A stretch of DNA of 64,000 nucleotides from Pimelobacter simplex (GTDB lineage: Bacteria > Actinomycetota > Actinomycetes > Propionibacteriales > Nocardioidaceae): assembly GCA_016803235.1 (NCBI GenBank), contig JADCLI010000014.1, positions 1-64,000 on the forward strand, written 5' to 3'. The position numbers and the translations under genes were made by a program. A model generated the notes under the pieces. That model saw nothing but the letters and a program-made list of their open reading frames with translations. It did no database searches and was not told the DNA's origin. This document shows positions 32,650 through 41,239 of this stretch, in pieces. Positions within the stretch are counted from its first letter, which is position 1, and every line of letters starts with the position of its first letter.

Positions 32650-34106
32650 GCCCCCTGCCGCCCGCCGCCCAGCAGCTGATCGACGGCAAGCTGATGGCCG
32701 CCTCGTCCGGCGAGACCTACCCGATCCTCAACCCCGCGACCGGAGGAGAGATCGGGGTGGCCCCGGACGCCACGGCCGCGGACGTCGACGCCGCGATCGC
32801 CGCCGCCCGCCGGGCCTTCGACGAGTCCTCCTGGTCGACCGACGTCGCGCTCCGGGTCCGCTGCCTGCGCCAGCTGCACACCGCGCTGCTGGAGAACGCC
32901 GACGCCTTCCGGGCGCTGACGACGGCCGAGGTCGGGATGCCCGGCTTCATGATGGGCGCGGCCGGCTTCGACGTACCCGTCGACGGGTTGAGGTGGGTCA
33001 CCGACCTGCTCGAGACCTACGCGTTCGAGACCGACCTGGGCGTCGCCGCGCCGATGGGCATCCCGTCGCGCCGGACCGTCCACCGCGAGCCGGTCGGCGT
33101 CGTCGCCGCGATCACCCCGTGGAACGTGCCGACCCAGATCAACCTCGCCAAGGTCGGCCCGGCACTTGCTGCGGGATGCACCGTCGTGCTCAAGCCCGCG
33201 CCCGACACCCCGTGGGTGGCCGCCGAGCTGGGCCGCCTGGCCGCGGAGCACACCGACATCCCGCCCGGCGTCCTCAACGTCGTGACTCCCCGGTCCAACG
33301 AGGTCGCCTCGGTGCTGGCCACCGACCCGAGGATCGACATGGTCTCCTTCACCGGCTCGACCGGTGTCGGGCGCGCGATCATGGCCGCGGCAGCTCCCAC
33401 GCTGAAGAAGGTCTTCCTCGAGCTCGGCGGCAAGTCCGCCGCGATCGCCCTCGACGACGCCGACGTCGCCGCCGTCGCCGGTGGTACGGCGTTCGCCGCG
33501 TGCATCCACGCCGGACAGGGCTGCGCGATCACGACCCGGTTGGTCGTCCCGCGCGACCGGTACGACGAGGCGGTCCAGGTCGCCGCGCAGACGATGGAGT
33601 CGATCGGCGCCAAGGACCCGGCCGACCCGGGCGCGATCTGCGGCCCGGTGATCTCGGCCGCGCAGCGCGACCGCGTGGCGGCGTACCTCGCGATCGCGGA
33701 GGAGGAGGGCGGCACCTTCGCCACGGGCGGGTCGATCATCGACCAGGACGGCTTCTGGGTGCAGCCCACCGTCGTCGCCGGCCTCGACAACTCCTCGCGC
33801 CTCGCGCAGGAGGAGATCTTCGGCCCGGTGCTCGTGGTCATCCCGCACGACGGCGACGACGACGCGGTACGGATCGCCAACGACTCGGCGTACGGGCTCT
33901 CCGGCTCGGTCGACTCCGCGTCCCTGGACCGGGCGAGGGCCGTGGCGGCCCGGATCCGGACCGGGACGCTCGCCGTCAACGGTGGCGTCTGGTTCAGCCC
34001 GGATGCGCCGTTCGGCGGCTACAAGCAGTCCGGCATCGGCCGGGAGATGGGCGTCGCCGGGTTCGAGGAGTACCTGGAGACGAAGGTGATCGCTGAGCCG
34101 GCGTGA
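32646..34106 (+). CDS. aldehyde dehydrogenase (AldA-like)
   Basis: A 486-residue NAD(P)-dependent aldehyde dehydrogenase. The catalytic Cys is in HAGQGCAITTR, the general base Glu in LELGGKS and the cofactor-side segment is FTGSTGVGRAI; AITPWNVPTQINLAK is the N-terminal family signature. It turns an aldehyde into the acid and could act on aldehydes formed by the P450s and SDRs. In M. tuberculosis the equivalent gene (Rv0768) is divergent from the CYP51 operon, whereas here it is in line with it. ATG 32646 overlaps the upstream stop. Confidence 0.9.
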   Translation: MSPLPPAAQQLIDGKLMAASSGETYPILNPATGGEIGVAPDATAADVDAAIAAARRAFDESSWSTDVALRVRCLRQLHTALLENADAFRALTTAEVGMPGFMMGAAGFDVPVDGLRWVTDLLETYAFETDLGVAAPMGIPSRRTVHREPVGVVAAITPWNVPTQINLAKVGPALAAGCTVVLKPAPDTPWVAAELGRLAAEHTDIPPGVLNVVTPRSNEVASVLATDPRIDMVSFTGSTGVGRAIMAAAAPTLKKVFLELGGKSAAIALDDADVAAVAGGTAFAACIHAGQGCAITTRLVVPRDRYDEAVQVAAQTMESIGAKDPADPGAICGPVISAAQRDRVAAYLAIAEEEGGTFATGGSIIDQDGFWVQPTVVAGLDNSSRLAQEEIFGPVLVVIPHDGDDDAVRIANDSAYGLSGSVDSASLDRARAVAARIRTGTLAVNGGVWFSPDAPFGGYKQSGIGREMGVAGFEEYLETKVIAEPA

Positions 34107-34121
34107 GCGTTGTGGGAGAAC

Positions 34122-34137
34122 CACCGGCCGACCGGTG
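34122..34137 (+). other. small hairpin in the only sizeable gap of the operon
   Basis: CACCGG and CCGGTG form a 6-base stem around CCGA in the 54-base gap between the aldehyde dehydrogenase and the next SDR, the only break in an otherwise overlapping ten-gene series. It may be a processing or attenuation site, or an internal operator; no T-run follows. Confidence 0.3.
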
Positions 34138-34160
34138 AAATTGAGACAGGCGGGGATGAA

Positions 34161-34916
34161 GTGAACAAGCGGTTCGAGGACAAGGTCGTCGTCGTCACGG
34201 GAGCGGCGCAGGGCATCGGGGAGGCCTACGCGCGGGCGCTGGCGGAGGAGGGCGCGGCGGTCGTCGTCGCCGACCTGAACGAGGAGGCGGGCGCCAAGGT
34301 CGCCGCCTCGATCAACGAGGGCGGCGGGCGCGCGATCTTCGTGCCCTGCGACGTCTCGTCGGCGGCGTCGGCCGAGGCCCTCGTCAGCAGGACCGTCGAG
34401 GAGCTCGGCGGTATCGACCACCTGGTCAACAACGCCGCGATCTACGGGTCGATGGAGTTCAACCTGCTGATCAGCGTCGACTGGGACTACTACAAGAGGT
34501 TCATGGCCGTGAACCTCGACGGCGCGCTCGTGATGACCCGCGCGGTGCACCCCGAGATCGCCAGGCGCGGCGGGGGAGCGATCGTCAACCAGAGCTCGAC
34601 GGCGGCCTACCTCTACTCCGGCTTCTACGGTCTCGCCAAGGCCGGCATCAACAGCCTCACCCAGCAGCTCGCCCACGAGCTCGGCGGCCAGCGGATCAGG
34701 GTCAACGCCATCGCGCCCGGCCCCACCGACACCGAGGCGACCCGCACCCAGGCCGGCGACGCCGCGAAGGACATCGTCCGCAACAGCCTCGCCATCAAGC
34801 GGATCGGCTCGGTCGACGACATGGTCGGCGCGCTGCTCTTCCTGCTCTCCGACGACGCGTCGTGGGTCACCGGCCAGGTCCTGGCGGTCGACGGCGGCCA
34901 GACCTTCCGTCTGTGA
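34161..34916 (+). CDS. short-chain dehydrogenase/reductase
   Basis: A 251-residue classical SDR: TGAAQGIGEAYARAL (cofactor), NNAAIYG, QSSTAAYLYSGFYGLAKAG (Ser, Tyr and Lys of the active site) and the C-terminal VTGQVLAVDGGQTFRL. The active Tyr-Lys is YGLAK, with Ser in SSTAAY. It matches Rv0769 by position. GTG 34161 is chosen because the fold begins five codons later and upstream codons have no ribosome binding site. The stop shares a base with the next ATG. Confidence 0.9.
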   Translation: MNKRFEDKVVVVTGAAQGIGEAYARALAEEGAAVVVADLNEEAGAKVAASINEGGGRAIFVPCDVSSAASAEALVSRTVEELGGIDHLVNNAAIYGSMEFNLLISVDWDYYKRFMAVNLDGALVMTRAVHPEIARRGGGAIVNQSSTAAYLYSGFYGLAKAGINSLTQQLAHELGGQRIRVNAIAPGPTDTEATRTQAGDAAKDIVRNSLAIKRIGSVDDMVGALLFLLSDDASWVTGQVLAVDGGQTFRL

Positions 34917-35725
34917 TGGGGCGCCTCAGGGTCGGGTTCGTCGGCCTCGGCAACATCGGCAGGCCGATGGCGCTGCGGCTGGCGGCGGCCGACGACCTCG
35001 ACCTCCAGGTGTACGACGTCGCGCCGGACCCCGTGGCCGAGCTGGTCGCCGCGGGGGCGAAGGCCGTCGGCTCGGTCGCGGAGCTGGATGTCGACGTCGT
35101 GTGCGTGATGGTGCGCGACGACGACCAGGTCCGTTCGGTGGCTGCCGAGCTGTCACCCGGCGCTGTGCTGGTGATCCACTCGACGGTGGCGCCGGAGACG
35201 CCGGCCTCGCTGGCCGCGGACGGGCGCCGGGTGCTCGACGCCCCGGTCAGCGGCGGGCCGATGGGCGCTGCCGACGGGAGCCTGGCGATCATGGTCGGCG
35301 GCGACGAGGAGGCCTTCGCCGCGGCCCGCCCGGCCCTCGAGGCGATGGGCAGCAAGGTCGTCCACGCCGGCCCGGTCGGGGCCGGCACCCGGATGAAGCT
35401 GGCCCGCAACCTGATCCACTTCGTCGCGTTCACCGCCGTCACCGAGGCCCAGCGGCTCGCCGAGGCCTCCGGGCTCGACCTGGTCGCGCTCGGCGACGTC
35501 GTGCGGCACACCGACGCGATCACGGGTGGGCCCGGCGCGATCATGTACCGCGCCACCACCGCCCCGCTCGCCGAGGACGACTTCTGGCACGGCGTCTTCT
35601 CCCACGTCGCCGCGCTGGGGGAGAAGGACCTGAGGTTCGCGGTCGCGCTCGCGGACGAGCTCGGCGTCGACGTACCGCTGGCGCGCGAGGCGCTGCCACG
35701 ACTGGGGAAGGGACTGGGACTGTGA
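34916..35725 (+). CDS. NAD-binding beta-hydroxyacid dehydrogenase (3-hydroxyisobutyrate dehydrogenase-like)
   Basis: A 269-residue beta-hydroxyacid dehydrogenase. The Rossmann motif is GFVGLGNIGRPMA, the substrate-binding segment is DAPVSGGPMGA, and the catalytic Lys lies in GTRMKLARNLI. It should oxidise a 3-hydroxyacid with NAD+, or reduce a semialdehyde. It corresponds to Rv0770. It is coupled at both ends (TGATG and GTGA). Confidence 0.9.
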   Translation: MGRLRVGFVGLGNIGRPMALRLAAADDLDLQVYDVAPDPVAELVAAGAKAVGSVAELDVDVVCVMVRDDDQVRSVAAELSPGAVLVIHSTVAPETPASLAADGRRVLDAPVSGGPMGAADGSLAIMVGGDEEAFAAARPALEAMGSKVVHAGPVGAGTRMKLARNLIHFVAFTAVTEAQRLAEASGLDLVALGDVVRHTDAITGGPGAIMYRATTAPLAEDDFWHGVFSHVAALGEKDLRFAVALADELGVDVPLAREALPRLGKGLGL

Positions 35726-36117
35726 CCAGCGACGACAAGTTCGACGAACTGCCGGAGCTGCGGGCCAGGGGCCTGCGCAAGATGGAGCAGGTCTACGGCT
35801 TCGACATGACCGACGGCGACGGCGACTTCTTCCGCTACACCGCCGACCACCTGTTCGCCGACATCTGGGAGCGCCCCGGTCTCTCCGACCGCGACCGCCG
35901 TCTCCTGCTCATCGGTATGCTCGCCGGCCAGGGGGCTGCCGACGTCCTCGGCATCCAGGTCCCCGCGGCCCACACCGCCGGCGAGCTCGACGACGACGCG
36001 CTGCGCGAGATCGTCGTCTTCCTCAGCCACTACGCCGGCTGGCCGCAGGGTGCCCGGCTGAACTCGATCGTCGAGGAGACGATCGCGAGGGCGAAGCGCA
36101 GGAAGGCCGGCTCCTAG
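35722..36117 (+). CDS. carboxymuconolactone decarboxylase family protein
   Basis: A 131-residue all-helical protein of the CMD/AhpD family; SDRDRRLLLIGMLAGQGAAD and HTAGELDDDALREIVVFLSHYAGWP are the recognisable parts. The CxxC redox pair of AhpD-type members is absent (there are no Cys at all), so it is probably not a peroxidase-like protein. The reaction is unknown. It is the last gene of the operon and matches Rv0771. It converges on marR with 6 bases between stops. Confidence 0.85.
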   Translation: MTSDDKFDELPELRARGLRKMEQVYGFDMTDGDGDFFRYTADHLFADIWERPGLSDRDRRLLLIGMLAGQGAADVLGIQVPAAHTAGELDDDALREIVVFLSHYAGWPQGARLNSIVEETIARAKRRKAGS

Positions 36118-36123
36118 CGGCTC

Positions 36124-36564
36124 TCAGCCCTCCTCGAGGTTGCGCCGCATCCGGTCCAGCGCCTCCCGTACGGCGTCCACCTCGGCCGACCCCAGGCCGT
36201 CGAGCATCCGCTTCTCCAGCGCCTCGACGGCGGGCCGCTGCTCGGCGAGGAGGGTGCGCCCGGCGTCGGTGAGGTGGATCAGGATCCGCCGGCCGTCGTC
36301 GGGGTCGCGGAAGCGGTCGACCAGACCGCGGCGCTCGAGGGCGGCGACCAGGTCGGCCATCGACTGCGTGGTGACGAACGAGTTGCGCGCCAGGGCGGCG
36401 GCGGTGAGGTCGTCGCGCCGTTCGAGCACGGTGAGAGCGGTGTACTGCAGCGCGGTCACGCCGACCGGCTTGAGCAGGTCGTCGAGGTGGGCGCGGACGG
36501 CGAGCTCGACCTGCTTGACGGCGTACAGCAGGGACGGCGGGCTCTTTCGCGAGCTCCGGGGCAC
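36124..36564 (-). CDS. MarR family regulator of the acyl-CoA operon
   Basis: A 146-residue complete MarR protein: helix-turn-helix with ARNSFVTTQSMADLVAALER, wing DPDDGRRILIHLTDAGR and the dimerization helix after it. Full length contrasts with the wing-deleted MarR at 12120-12515. GTG 36564 has a GGAGG ribosome binding site. It is divergent from the enoyl-CoA hydratase gene, and the two operator copies at 36582-36635 lie between them. MarR repressors of aromatic or acyl-CoA catabolism are often released by the CoA thioester intermediate; that is a plausible model here. Confidence 0.9.
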   Translation of the reverse strand: MPRSSRKSPPSLLYAVKQVELAVRAHLDDLLKPVGVTALQYTALTVLERRDDLTAAALARNSFVTTQSMADLVAALERRGLVDRFRDPDDGRRILIHLTDAGRTLLAEQRPAVEALEKRMLDGLGSAEVDAVREALDRMRRNLEEG

Positions 36565-36580
36565 GGCGTCCTCCGATCTA

Positions 36581-36635
36581 TTGACAGGAATCCTGATGAT
36601 CCAGCACTATCCCGATTCAACAGGAATCCTGTTGA
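36581..36635 (+). promoter_or_regulatory. promoter with two MarR operator copies
   Basis: -35 TTGACA (36581-36586), an 18-base spacer and -10 CACTAT (36605-36610) form a good promoter for the hydratase operon. Two related palindromes share the core CAGGAATCCTG: TGACAGGAATCCTGATGA (36582-36599) over the -35 box and TCAACAGGAATCCTGTTGA (36617-36635) at the start site. Binding to both would occlude the promoter. Confidence 0.75.
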
Positions 36636-36660
36636 TAAGTCGAGATCGCCGGAGGTCGTC

Positions 36661-37446
36661 GTGGAGCTGCCCGCATCGCTGGAGCTGCGCCGTGAGGGGG
36701 GTGACGGGGAGGTCGTGGTGCTCACGCTCGCCCGCCCCGGCAAGCGCAACGCCCTCGACGACGCGACGATCGAGGCGCTGCGCAGGTTCTTCGAGGAGCC
36801 GCCGGCCGGGGTGAAGGTCGTCGTGCTCGACGCCGAGGGCGACCACTTCTCGGCGGGACTCGACCTGGCGGAGCTCACCGAGCGCGACGCCGTGGAGGGC
36901 CTGCACCACTCGCGGATGTGGCACCGCGCGTTCGAGCGCATCGAGTCCGGCCGGGTGCCGGTCATCTCGGTGCTCAAGGGCGCGGTCGTCGGCGGCGGGC
37001 TCGAGCTCGCCGCGGCCACGCACCTCCGCGTCGCGGAGGAGAGCGCCTTCTTCGCGCTGCCCGAGGGCCAGCGCGGGCTCTTCGTCGGTGGCGGTGCCTC
37101 GGTCCGGGTGCCGCGACTCATCGGCGTGCACCGGATGGTCGACCTGATGCTCACCGGCCGCGTGCTCACTGCCGCCGAGGGCGAGCGGCTCGGCCTGGTC
37201 GACTACCGCGTCACCGCCGGCGCCGGCCTGGCCAAGGCTCTCGAGCTCGCCGGGCGGATCGCGAGCAACTCCGCCGTCACCAACTACGCCGTGCTGCACG
37301 CGCTCCCACGGATCGCCGCCTCCGCGCCGGAGGCCGGGCTGCTCATGGAGTCGCTGATGGCCGCCGTCGCGCAGAGCAGCAGCGAGGCCAAGGAGCGGAT
37401 GGCGGACTTCCTCGCCGGCCGCGCGACCAAGGTGGGGGAGGCCTGA
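36661..37446 (+). CDS. enoyl-CoA hydratase/isomerase family protein
   Basis: A 261-residue crotonase-fold enzyme. The oxyanion segment HFSAGLDLAEL and the catalytic region LKGAVVGGGLELAAATHLRV plus ALPEGQRGLFVGGGAS are visible, with Glu at one of the two catalytic positions. It hydrates or isomerises an enoyl-CoA. GTG 36661 has GGAGGT 4 bases upstream. It is the first gene of the operon, its stop sharing a base with the ligase ATG. The context suggests it acts on the CoA ester made by the ligase. Confidence 0.88.
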   Translation: MELPASLELRREGGDGEVVVLTLARPGKRNALDDATIEALRRFFEEPPAGVKVVVLDAEGDHFSAGLDLAELTERDAVEGLHHSRMWHRAFERIESGRVPVISVLKGAVVGGGLELAAATHLRVAEESAFFALPEGQRGLFVGGGASVRVPRLIGVHRMVDLMLTGRVLTAAEGERLGLVDYRVTAGAGLAKALELAGRIASNSAVTNYAVLHALPRIAASAPEAGLLMESLMAAVAQSSSEAKERMADFLAGRATKVGEA

Positions 37447-39407
37447 TGAGCACGCCCGAGCTGCTGAGCAGTCCCACGCCCGAGGCCGTCGAACGTGCGC
37501 GAGTGCAGGGCTTCCTGCGCTGGCTCGCCGCTGAGCGCGGTACGACGCTCGCCACCTGGGAGGAGCTGCACGCCTGGTCGGTCGGCGAGCTCGAGCAGTT
37601 CTGGGCCGCGGTGTGGGACTACTTCGGCGTCCGCGCGCACGCGCCGTACGACGCGGTGCTGGTCGAGCGCACGATGCCCGGCACCCAGTGGTTCCCCGGC
37701 GCGCGGCTCAACTATGCCGAGCACTGCCTCGGCCTGACCGAGGACGCCGACCGGGTCGCCGTCGTGGCCGTGAGCCAGACCCGCGAGCGCCGGGAGGTCA
37801 CCTTCGCCCAGCTCGCCGACGAGGTACGACGCGTGCGTGCCGGGCTGCAGCGCCTCGGTGTCGGCCCGGGCGACCGGGTCGCGGCGTACCTGCCCAACAT
37901 CCCGGAGACCCTCGTCGCCTTCCTCGCCACGGCAAGCCTCGGCGCGACCTGGGCGAGCTGTGCGCCGGAGTTCGGCGCGCTCGCGGTGGCCGACCGGTTC
38001 GCGCAGATCGAGCCGACCGTACTGCTCGCCGTCGCCGGCTACACCTACGGCGACAAGGCCGTCGACCGCCGCGGCGAGGTCGCCGACATCCGCGCCGCGC
38101 TGCCCACTGTCGAGCATGTCGTGCACGTGCCCTACGGGCCGCAGGCCCTTCCGGACAGCATCCCCTGGGCCGAGCTCGCCGCGGAGACCGCGGCGGAGCT
38201 GACCTTCGCTCCGGTCCCGTTCGACCACCCGCTGTGCATCCTGTTCTCCTCCGGCACCACCGGGAAGCCGAAGGCGATCGTGCACCGCCACGGCGGGATC
38301 CTGCTCGAGCACCTCAAGAACCACGCCTTCCACTGGGACCTCGGCCCCGACGACCGGCTGCTCTGGTTCACCACCACGGCCTGGATGATGTGGAACACCC
38401 TCGTCTCCGCGCTGCTCGTGCGCTCCTCGGTCGTGATGATCGACGGCAACCCACTGCACCCGGACCTGCGCGAGCAGTGGCGCGTGGCCGCCGAGACCGG
38501 CGCGACCCTGATGGGCGCGAGCCCCGGCTACCTGATGGCCTGCCGCAAGGAGGGCGTGCGCCCGGCCGAGGAGTTCGACCTCTCCGCGCTCCGGCAGGTC
38601 GGCTCGGCGGGGAGCCCGCTTCCTGCCGAGGGATTCAGGTGGGTCGCCGAGCAGCTCGGCGACGGCGTCCTGCTCAACGTCGGCAGCGGTGGCACCGACG
38701 TGTGCACCGGCCTGGTCCAGGCATCGCCGCTGCAGCCGGTCTGGGTGGGGGAGATGACCTACCCGAGCCTCGGCGTCGACCTCCACGCCTACGACGACGC
38801 CGGGCAGCCCGTCGTCGGCGACGTCGGCGAGCTCGTGATCACCTCGCCGATGCCCTCGATGCCGGTCGGCTTCTGGGGCGACGAGGACGGCGAGCGGTTC
38901 CGGGCGGCGTACTTCGAGCAGTTCCCGGGCGTCTTCCAGTTCGGCGACTGGTGCCGCTTCTCCGAGGTCGGCTCCTGCGTCATCACCGGCCGCTCCGACG
39001 CGACCCTCAACCGCGGCGGCGTCCGGCTCGGCACCGCCGAGTTCTACCGCGCCCTGCAGGACGTCCCCGAGATCACCGACAGCGTCGTGGTGCACCTCGA
39101 GGATCCTGAAGGGGGACTGGGTCGGCTGCTCCTGTTCGTCGTCCCGGCCGGCGGGGTCGAGGTCGACGACGGGCTGCGGCGTCACCTGGCCGCGACGCTG
39201 CGCACCGCGCTCTCGCCGCGCCACGTGCCCGACGAGATCGTCGCCGTCCCCGCCGTGCCCTACAGCCGCACGGGCAAGAAGCTCGAGGTCCCGGTCAAAC
39301 GGATCCTGCGCGGTGGTGATCCCGACGCGGTCGCCTCCGCGGGCGCGCTGCTCGACCCGGCCGCCCTCGACGCCTTCGCCGCCTACCGCGACGGAGGGAG
39401 CCGATGA
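37446..39407 (+). CDS. acetoacetate-CoA ligase family protein
   Basis: A 653-residue AMP-forming ligase of the acetoacetyl-CoA synthetase type. The adenylation motif is LFSSGTTGKPKAIVHRHGG, followed by WFTTTAWMMWNTLVSALL and GGTDVCTGLV, with the C-terminal YSRTGKKLEVPVKRIL carrying the catalytic Lys. It activates a short beta-ketoacid (acetoacetate in known members) or a related acid to the CoA thioester at the cost of ATP. Combined with a hydratase, a dehydrogenase and a hydrolase, the true substrate may be larger than acetoacetate. Confidence 0.9.
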   Translation: MSTPELLSSPTPEAVERARVQGFLRWLAAERGTTLATWEELHAWSVGELEQFWAAVWDYFGVRAHAPYDAVLVERTMPGTQWFPGARLNYAEHCLGLTEDADRVAVVAVSQTRERREVTFAQLADEVRRVRAGLQRLGVGPGDRVAAYLPNIPETLVAFLATASLGATWASCAPEFGALAVADRFAQIEPTVLLAVAGYTYGDKAVDRRGEVADIRAALPTVEHVVHVPYGPQALPDSIPWAELAAETAAELTFAPVPFDHPLCILFSSGTTGKPKAIVHRHGGILLEHLKNHAFHWDLGPDDRLLWFTTTAWMMWNTLVSALLVRSSVVMIDGNPLHPDLREQWRVAAETGATLMGASPGYLMACRKEGVRPAEEFDLSALRQVGSAGSPLPAEGFRWVAEQLGDGVLLNVGSGGTDVCTGLVQASPLQPVWVGEMTYPSLGVDLHAYDDAGQPVVGDVGELVITSPMPSMPVGFWGDEDGERFRAAYFEQFPGVFQFGDWCRFSEVGSCVITGRSDATLNRGGVRLGTAEFYRALQDVPEITDSVVVHLEDPEGGLGRLLLFVVPAGGVEVDDGLRRHLAATLRTALSPRHVPDEIVAVPAVPYSRTGKKLEVPVKRILRGGDPDAVASAGALLDPAALDAFAAYRDGGSR

Positions 39408-40339
39408 CCAGGCCGGTCGCGGTCGTCGGCACCGGCACCATCGGTGCCAGCTGGGCCGCGCTGTTCCTGGCCCGCGGCCACGACGTCCGGGCCCACGACC
39501 CCGCGCCCGGAGCCGAGGCGAGGTTGAGGGACGCCGTCGCCGCCACCTGGCCCGCCCTCACCCGCCTCGGCCTCGCGCCCGGGGCCGGCCGCTCCCGCCT
39601 GTCCTTCCACGACGACCTCGCCGACGCGGTCCGGGACGTCGTGCTCGTGCAGGAGTCCGGGCCCGAGGACGCCGACCTCAAGGCCGCCCTGCTGCGGGCG
39701 ATCGACGCCCACGCACCCGCGGACGCCGTGATCGCGAGCAGCTCGTCGGGCCTGCTGCCCTCCACCCTGCAGGCGATGTGCGAGCACCACCCCGAGCGGG
39801 TGCTGGTGGGCCACCCCTTCCACCCGGCCGCGCTGGTCCCGCTCGTCGAGGTCGTGCCCGGCGCCGCGTCGCCCGACCATGCCGTCACCGCTGCCGTCGC
39901 GTTCTACGTCGACCTCGGCAAGCGCCCGATCGTCGTACGCCGGGAGGTGCCGGGCCACGTCGCCAACCGGCTGCAGGCGGCCCTGTGGCGCGAGGCCTAT
40001 TCGCTGGTCGAGCGCGGCGTCGCGACCGTCGCCGACATCGACACCGCGATCAGCAACGGCCCCGGCCTGCGCTGGGCGCTGCTCGGTCCGCTCGTGGGCC
40101 AGCACCTGTCCGGCGGCCCCGGCGGGATGGCGCACACCCTGCGGCACCTCGGCCCGCCGGCCCAGGCCTGGATGGACGACCTCGGCGCGCCCCGGCTCAC
40201 CGACGAGCTCGCCGACCTGCTCGTGAGCGGGGTCGACGACGAGCTCGCCGGCATCGACCAGCAGGCGATGGCCGCGGCCCGCGACGAGCTCCTCGTCGAC
40301 CTGCTCACCCGCAAGCGCGCGACCCCGGCGCTCCCCTGA
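39404..40339 (+). CDS. 3-hydroxyacyl-CoA / carnitine dehydrogenase-like protein
   Basis: A 311-residue NAD-dependent dehydrogenase: Rossmann motif VVGTGTIGASWA, catalytic His-Glu segment GHPFHPAALVPLVEVVPG and the Asn-containing VPGHVANRLQAALWREA. The size and single-domain C-terminus resemble L-carnitine dehydrogenase and lambda-crystallin-type enzymes, as well as short hydroxyacyl-CoA dehydrogenases. It would oxidise a 3-hydroxy group made by the hydratase to a ketone. ATG 39404 overlaps the ligase stop. Confidence 0.85.
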   Translation: MTRPVAVVGTGTIGASWAALFLARGHDVRAHDPAPGAEARLRDAVAATWPALTRLGLAPGAGRSRLSFHDDLADAVRDVVLVQESGPEDADLKAALLRAIDAHAPADAVIASSSSGLLPSTLQAMCEHHPERVLVGHPFHPAALVPLVEVVPGAASPDHAVTAAVAFYVDLGKRPIVVRREVPGHVANRLQAALWREAYSLVERGVATVADIDTAISNGPGLRWALLGPLVGQHLSGGPGGMAHTLRHLGPPAQAWMDDLGAPRLTDELADLLVSGVDDELAGIDQQAMAAARDELLVDLLTRKRATPALP

Positions 40340-40351
40340 GGACGGACCACC

Positions 40352-41239
40352 ATGACCTACGCCCCGCGGGTCGACCCCGACGCGATCGTCGCGCTCGACA
40401 TGCACGCCCACGTCGAGGCCGACGACCACGGCCACTTCTCGCTCGACCAGGAGCTGCTCGACGCCTCGGCCACGTACTTCAAGGCCGACCAGGACCGCAC
40501 CCCCACCATCGAGCGGCTGGCCGCCCACTACCGCGAGCGCAGCATGGCCGCCGTCGTGTTCACCGTCGACGCGACCACCGCCCTCGGCCACCCCGCGCTG
40601 TCCAGCGAGGAGATCGCGGAGCAGGCCGCCGAGCACGCCGACGTCCTCATCCCGTTCGGGTCCGTCGACCCGCTCGCCGGCGACGCGGCGCTCAGGCGCG
40701 CCCGCCGCCTGGTCGAGACCTACGGCGTCCGTGGCTTCAAGTTCCACCCGAGCCTGCAGGCCTTCCGCCCCGACGACCCGGCGTACGCGCCGCTCTGGGC
40801 GACCCTCGAGGAGCTCGGCGTGGTCGCGCTGTTCCACACCGGCCAGACGGGGATCGGCGCCGGGCTGCCGGGAGGGCGCGGGATCAAGCTGCGCTACTCC
40901 GACCCGATGCTGATCGACGACGTCGCCGCCGACTTTCCCGGCCTGCGAATCGTGCTCGCGCATCCCGGCGTCCCGTGGGTCGACTCGTCGATGGCGATCG
41001 CCACCCACAAGGCCAATGTCTTCATCGACCTGTCCGGCTGGGCGCCGAAGTACCTGCCGCCGCAGCTGGTCCGCCAGGCGGGCACGATCCTGCGTCACAA
41101 GGTGCTCTTCGGGTCCGACTACCCGGTGCTCGCGCCGGACCGCTGGCTCGCCGAGTTCGCCGGGCTCGACATCCCTGACGAAGCGCGGTCGCTGATCCTG
41201 AAGGAGAACGCCCTGTCCCTGTTGGGGCTTCAGTCCTGA
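40352..41239 (+). CDS. amidohydrolase family protein (ACMSD-like)
   Basis: A 295-residue TIM-barrel metal-dependent hydrolase of the amidohydrolase-2 family. Metal ligands are HAHV near the N-terminus, His in KFHPSLQ, His in LAHPG and Asp in FGSDYP. Members decarboxylate or hydrolyse carbon-carbon, amide or lactone bonds; a relative hydrolyses a beta-ketoacyl-CoA in rhodococcal hydroxycinnamate catabolism (from memory). Here, after ligase, hydratase and dehydrogenase, cleavage of a beta-ketoacyl-CoA is an attractive inference. A GAGGA ribosome binding site precedes the ATG at 40352. The 3' end overlaps tetR by 10 bases tail to tail. Confidence 0.82.
   Translation: MTYAPRVDPDAIVALDMHAHVEADDHGHFSLDQELLDASATYFKADQDRTPTIERLAAHYRERSMAAVVFTVDATTALGHPALSSEEIAEQAAEHADVLIPFGSVDPLAGDAALRRARRLVETYGVRGFKFHPSLQAFRPDDPAYAPLWATLEELGVVALFHTGQTGIGAGLPGGRGIKLRYSDPMLIDDVAADFPGLRIVLAHPGVPWVDSSMAIATHKANVFIDLSGWAPKYLPPQLVRQAGTILRHKVLFGSDYPVLAPDRWLAEFAGLDIPDEARSLILKENALSLLGLQS

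Noticed and set aside
36661..37446. Ordinary beta-oxidation operon
   Set aside because: No acyl-CoA dehydrogenase or thiolase is present; the last step is a metal amidohydrolase instead.
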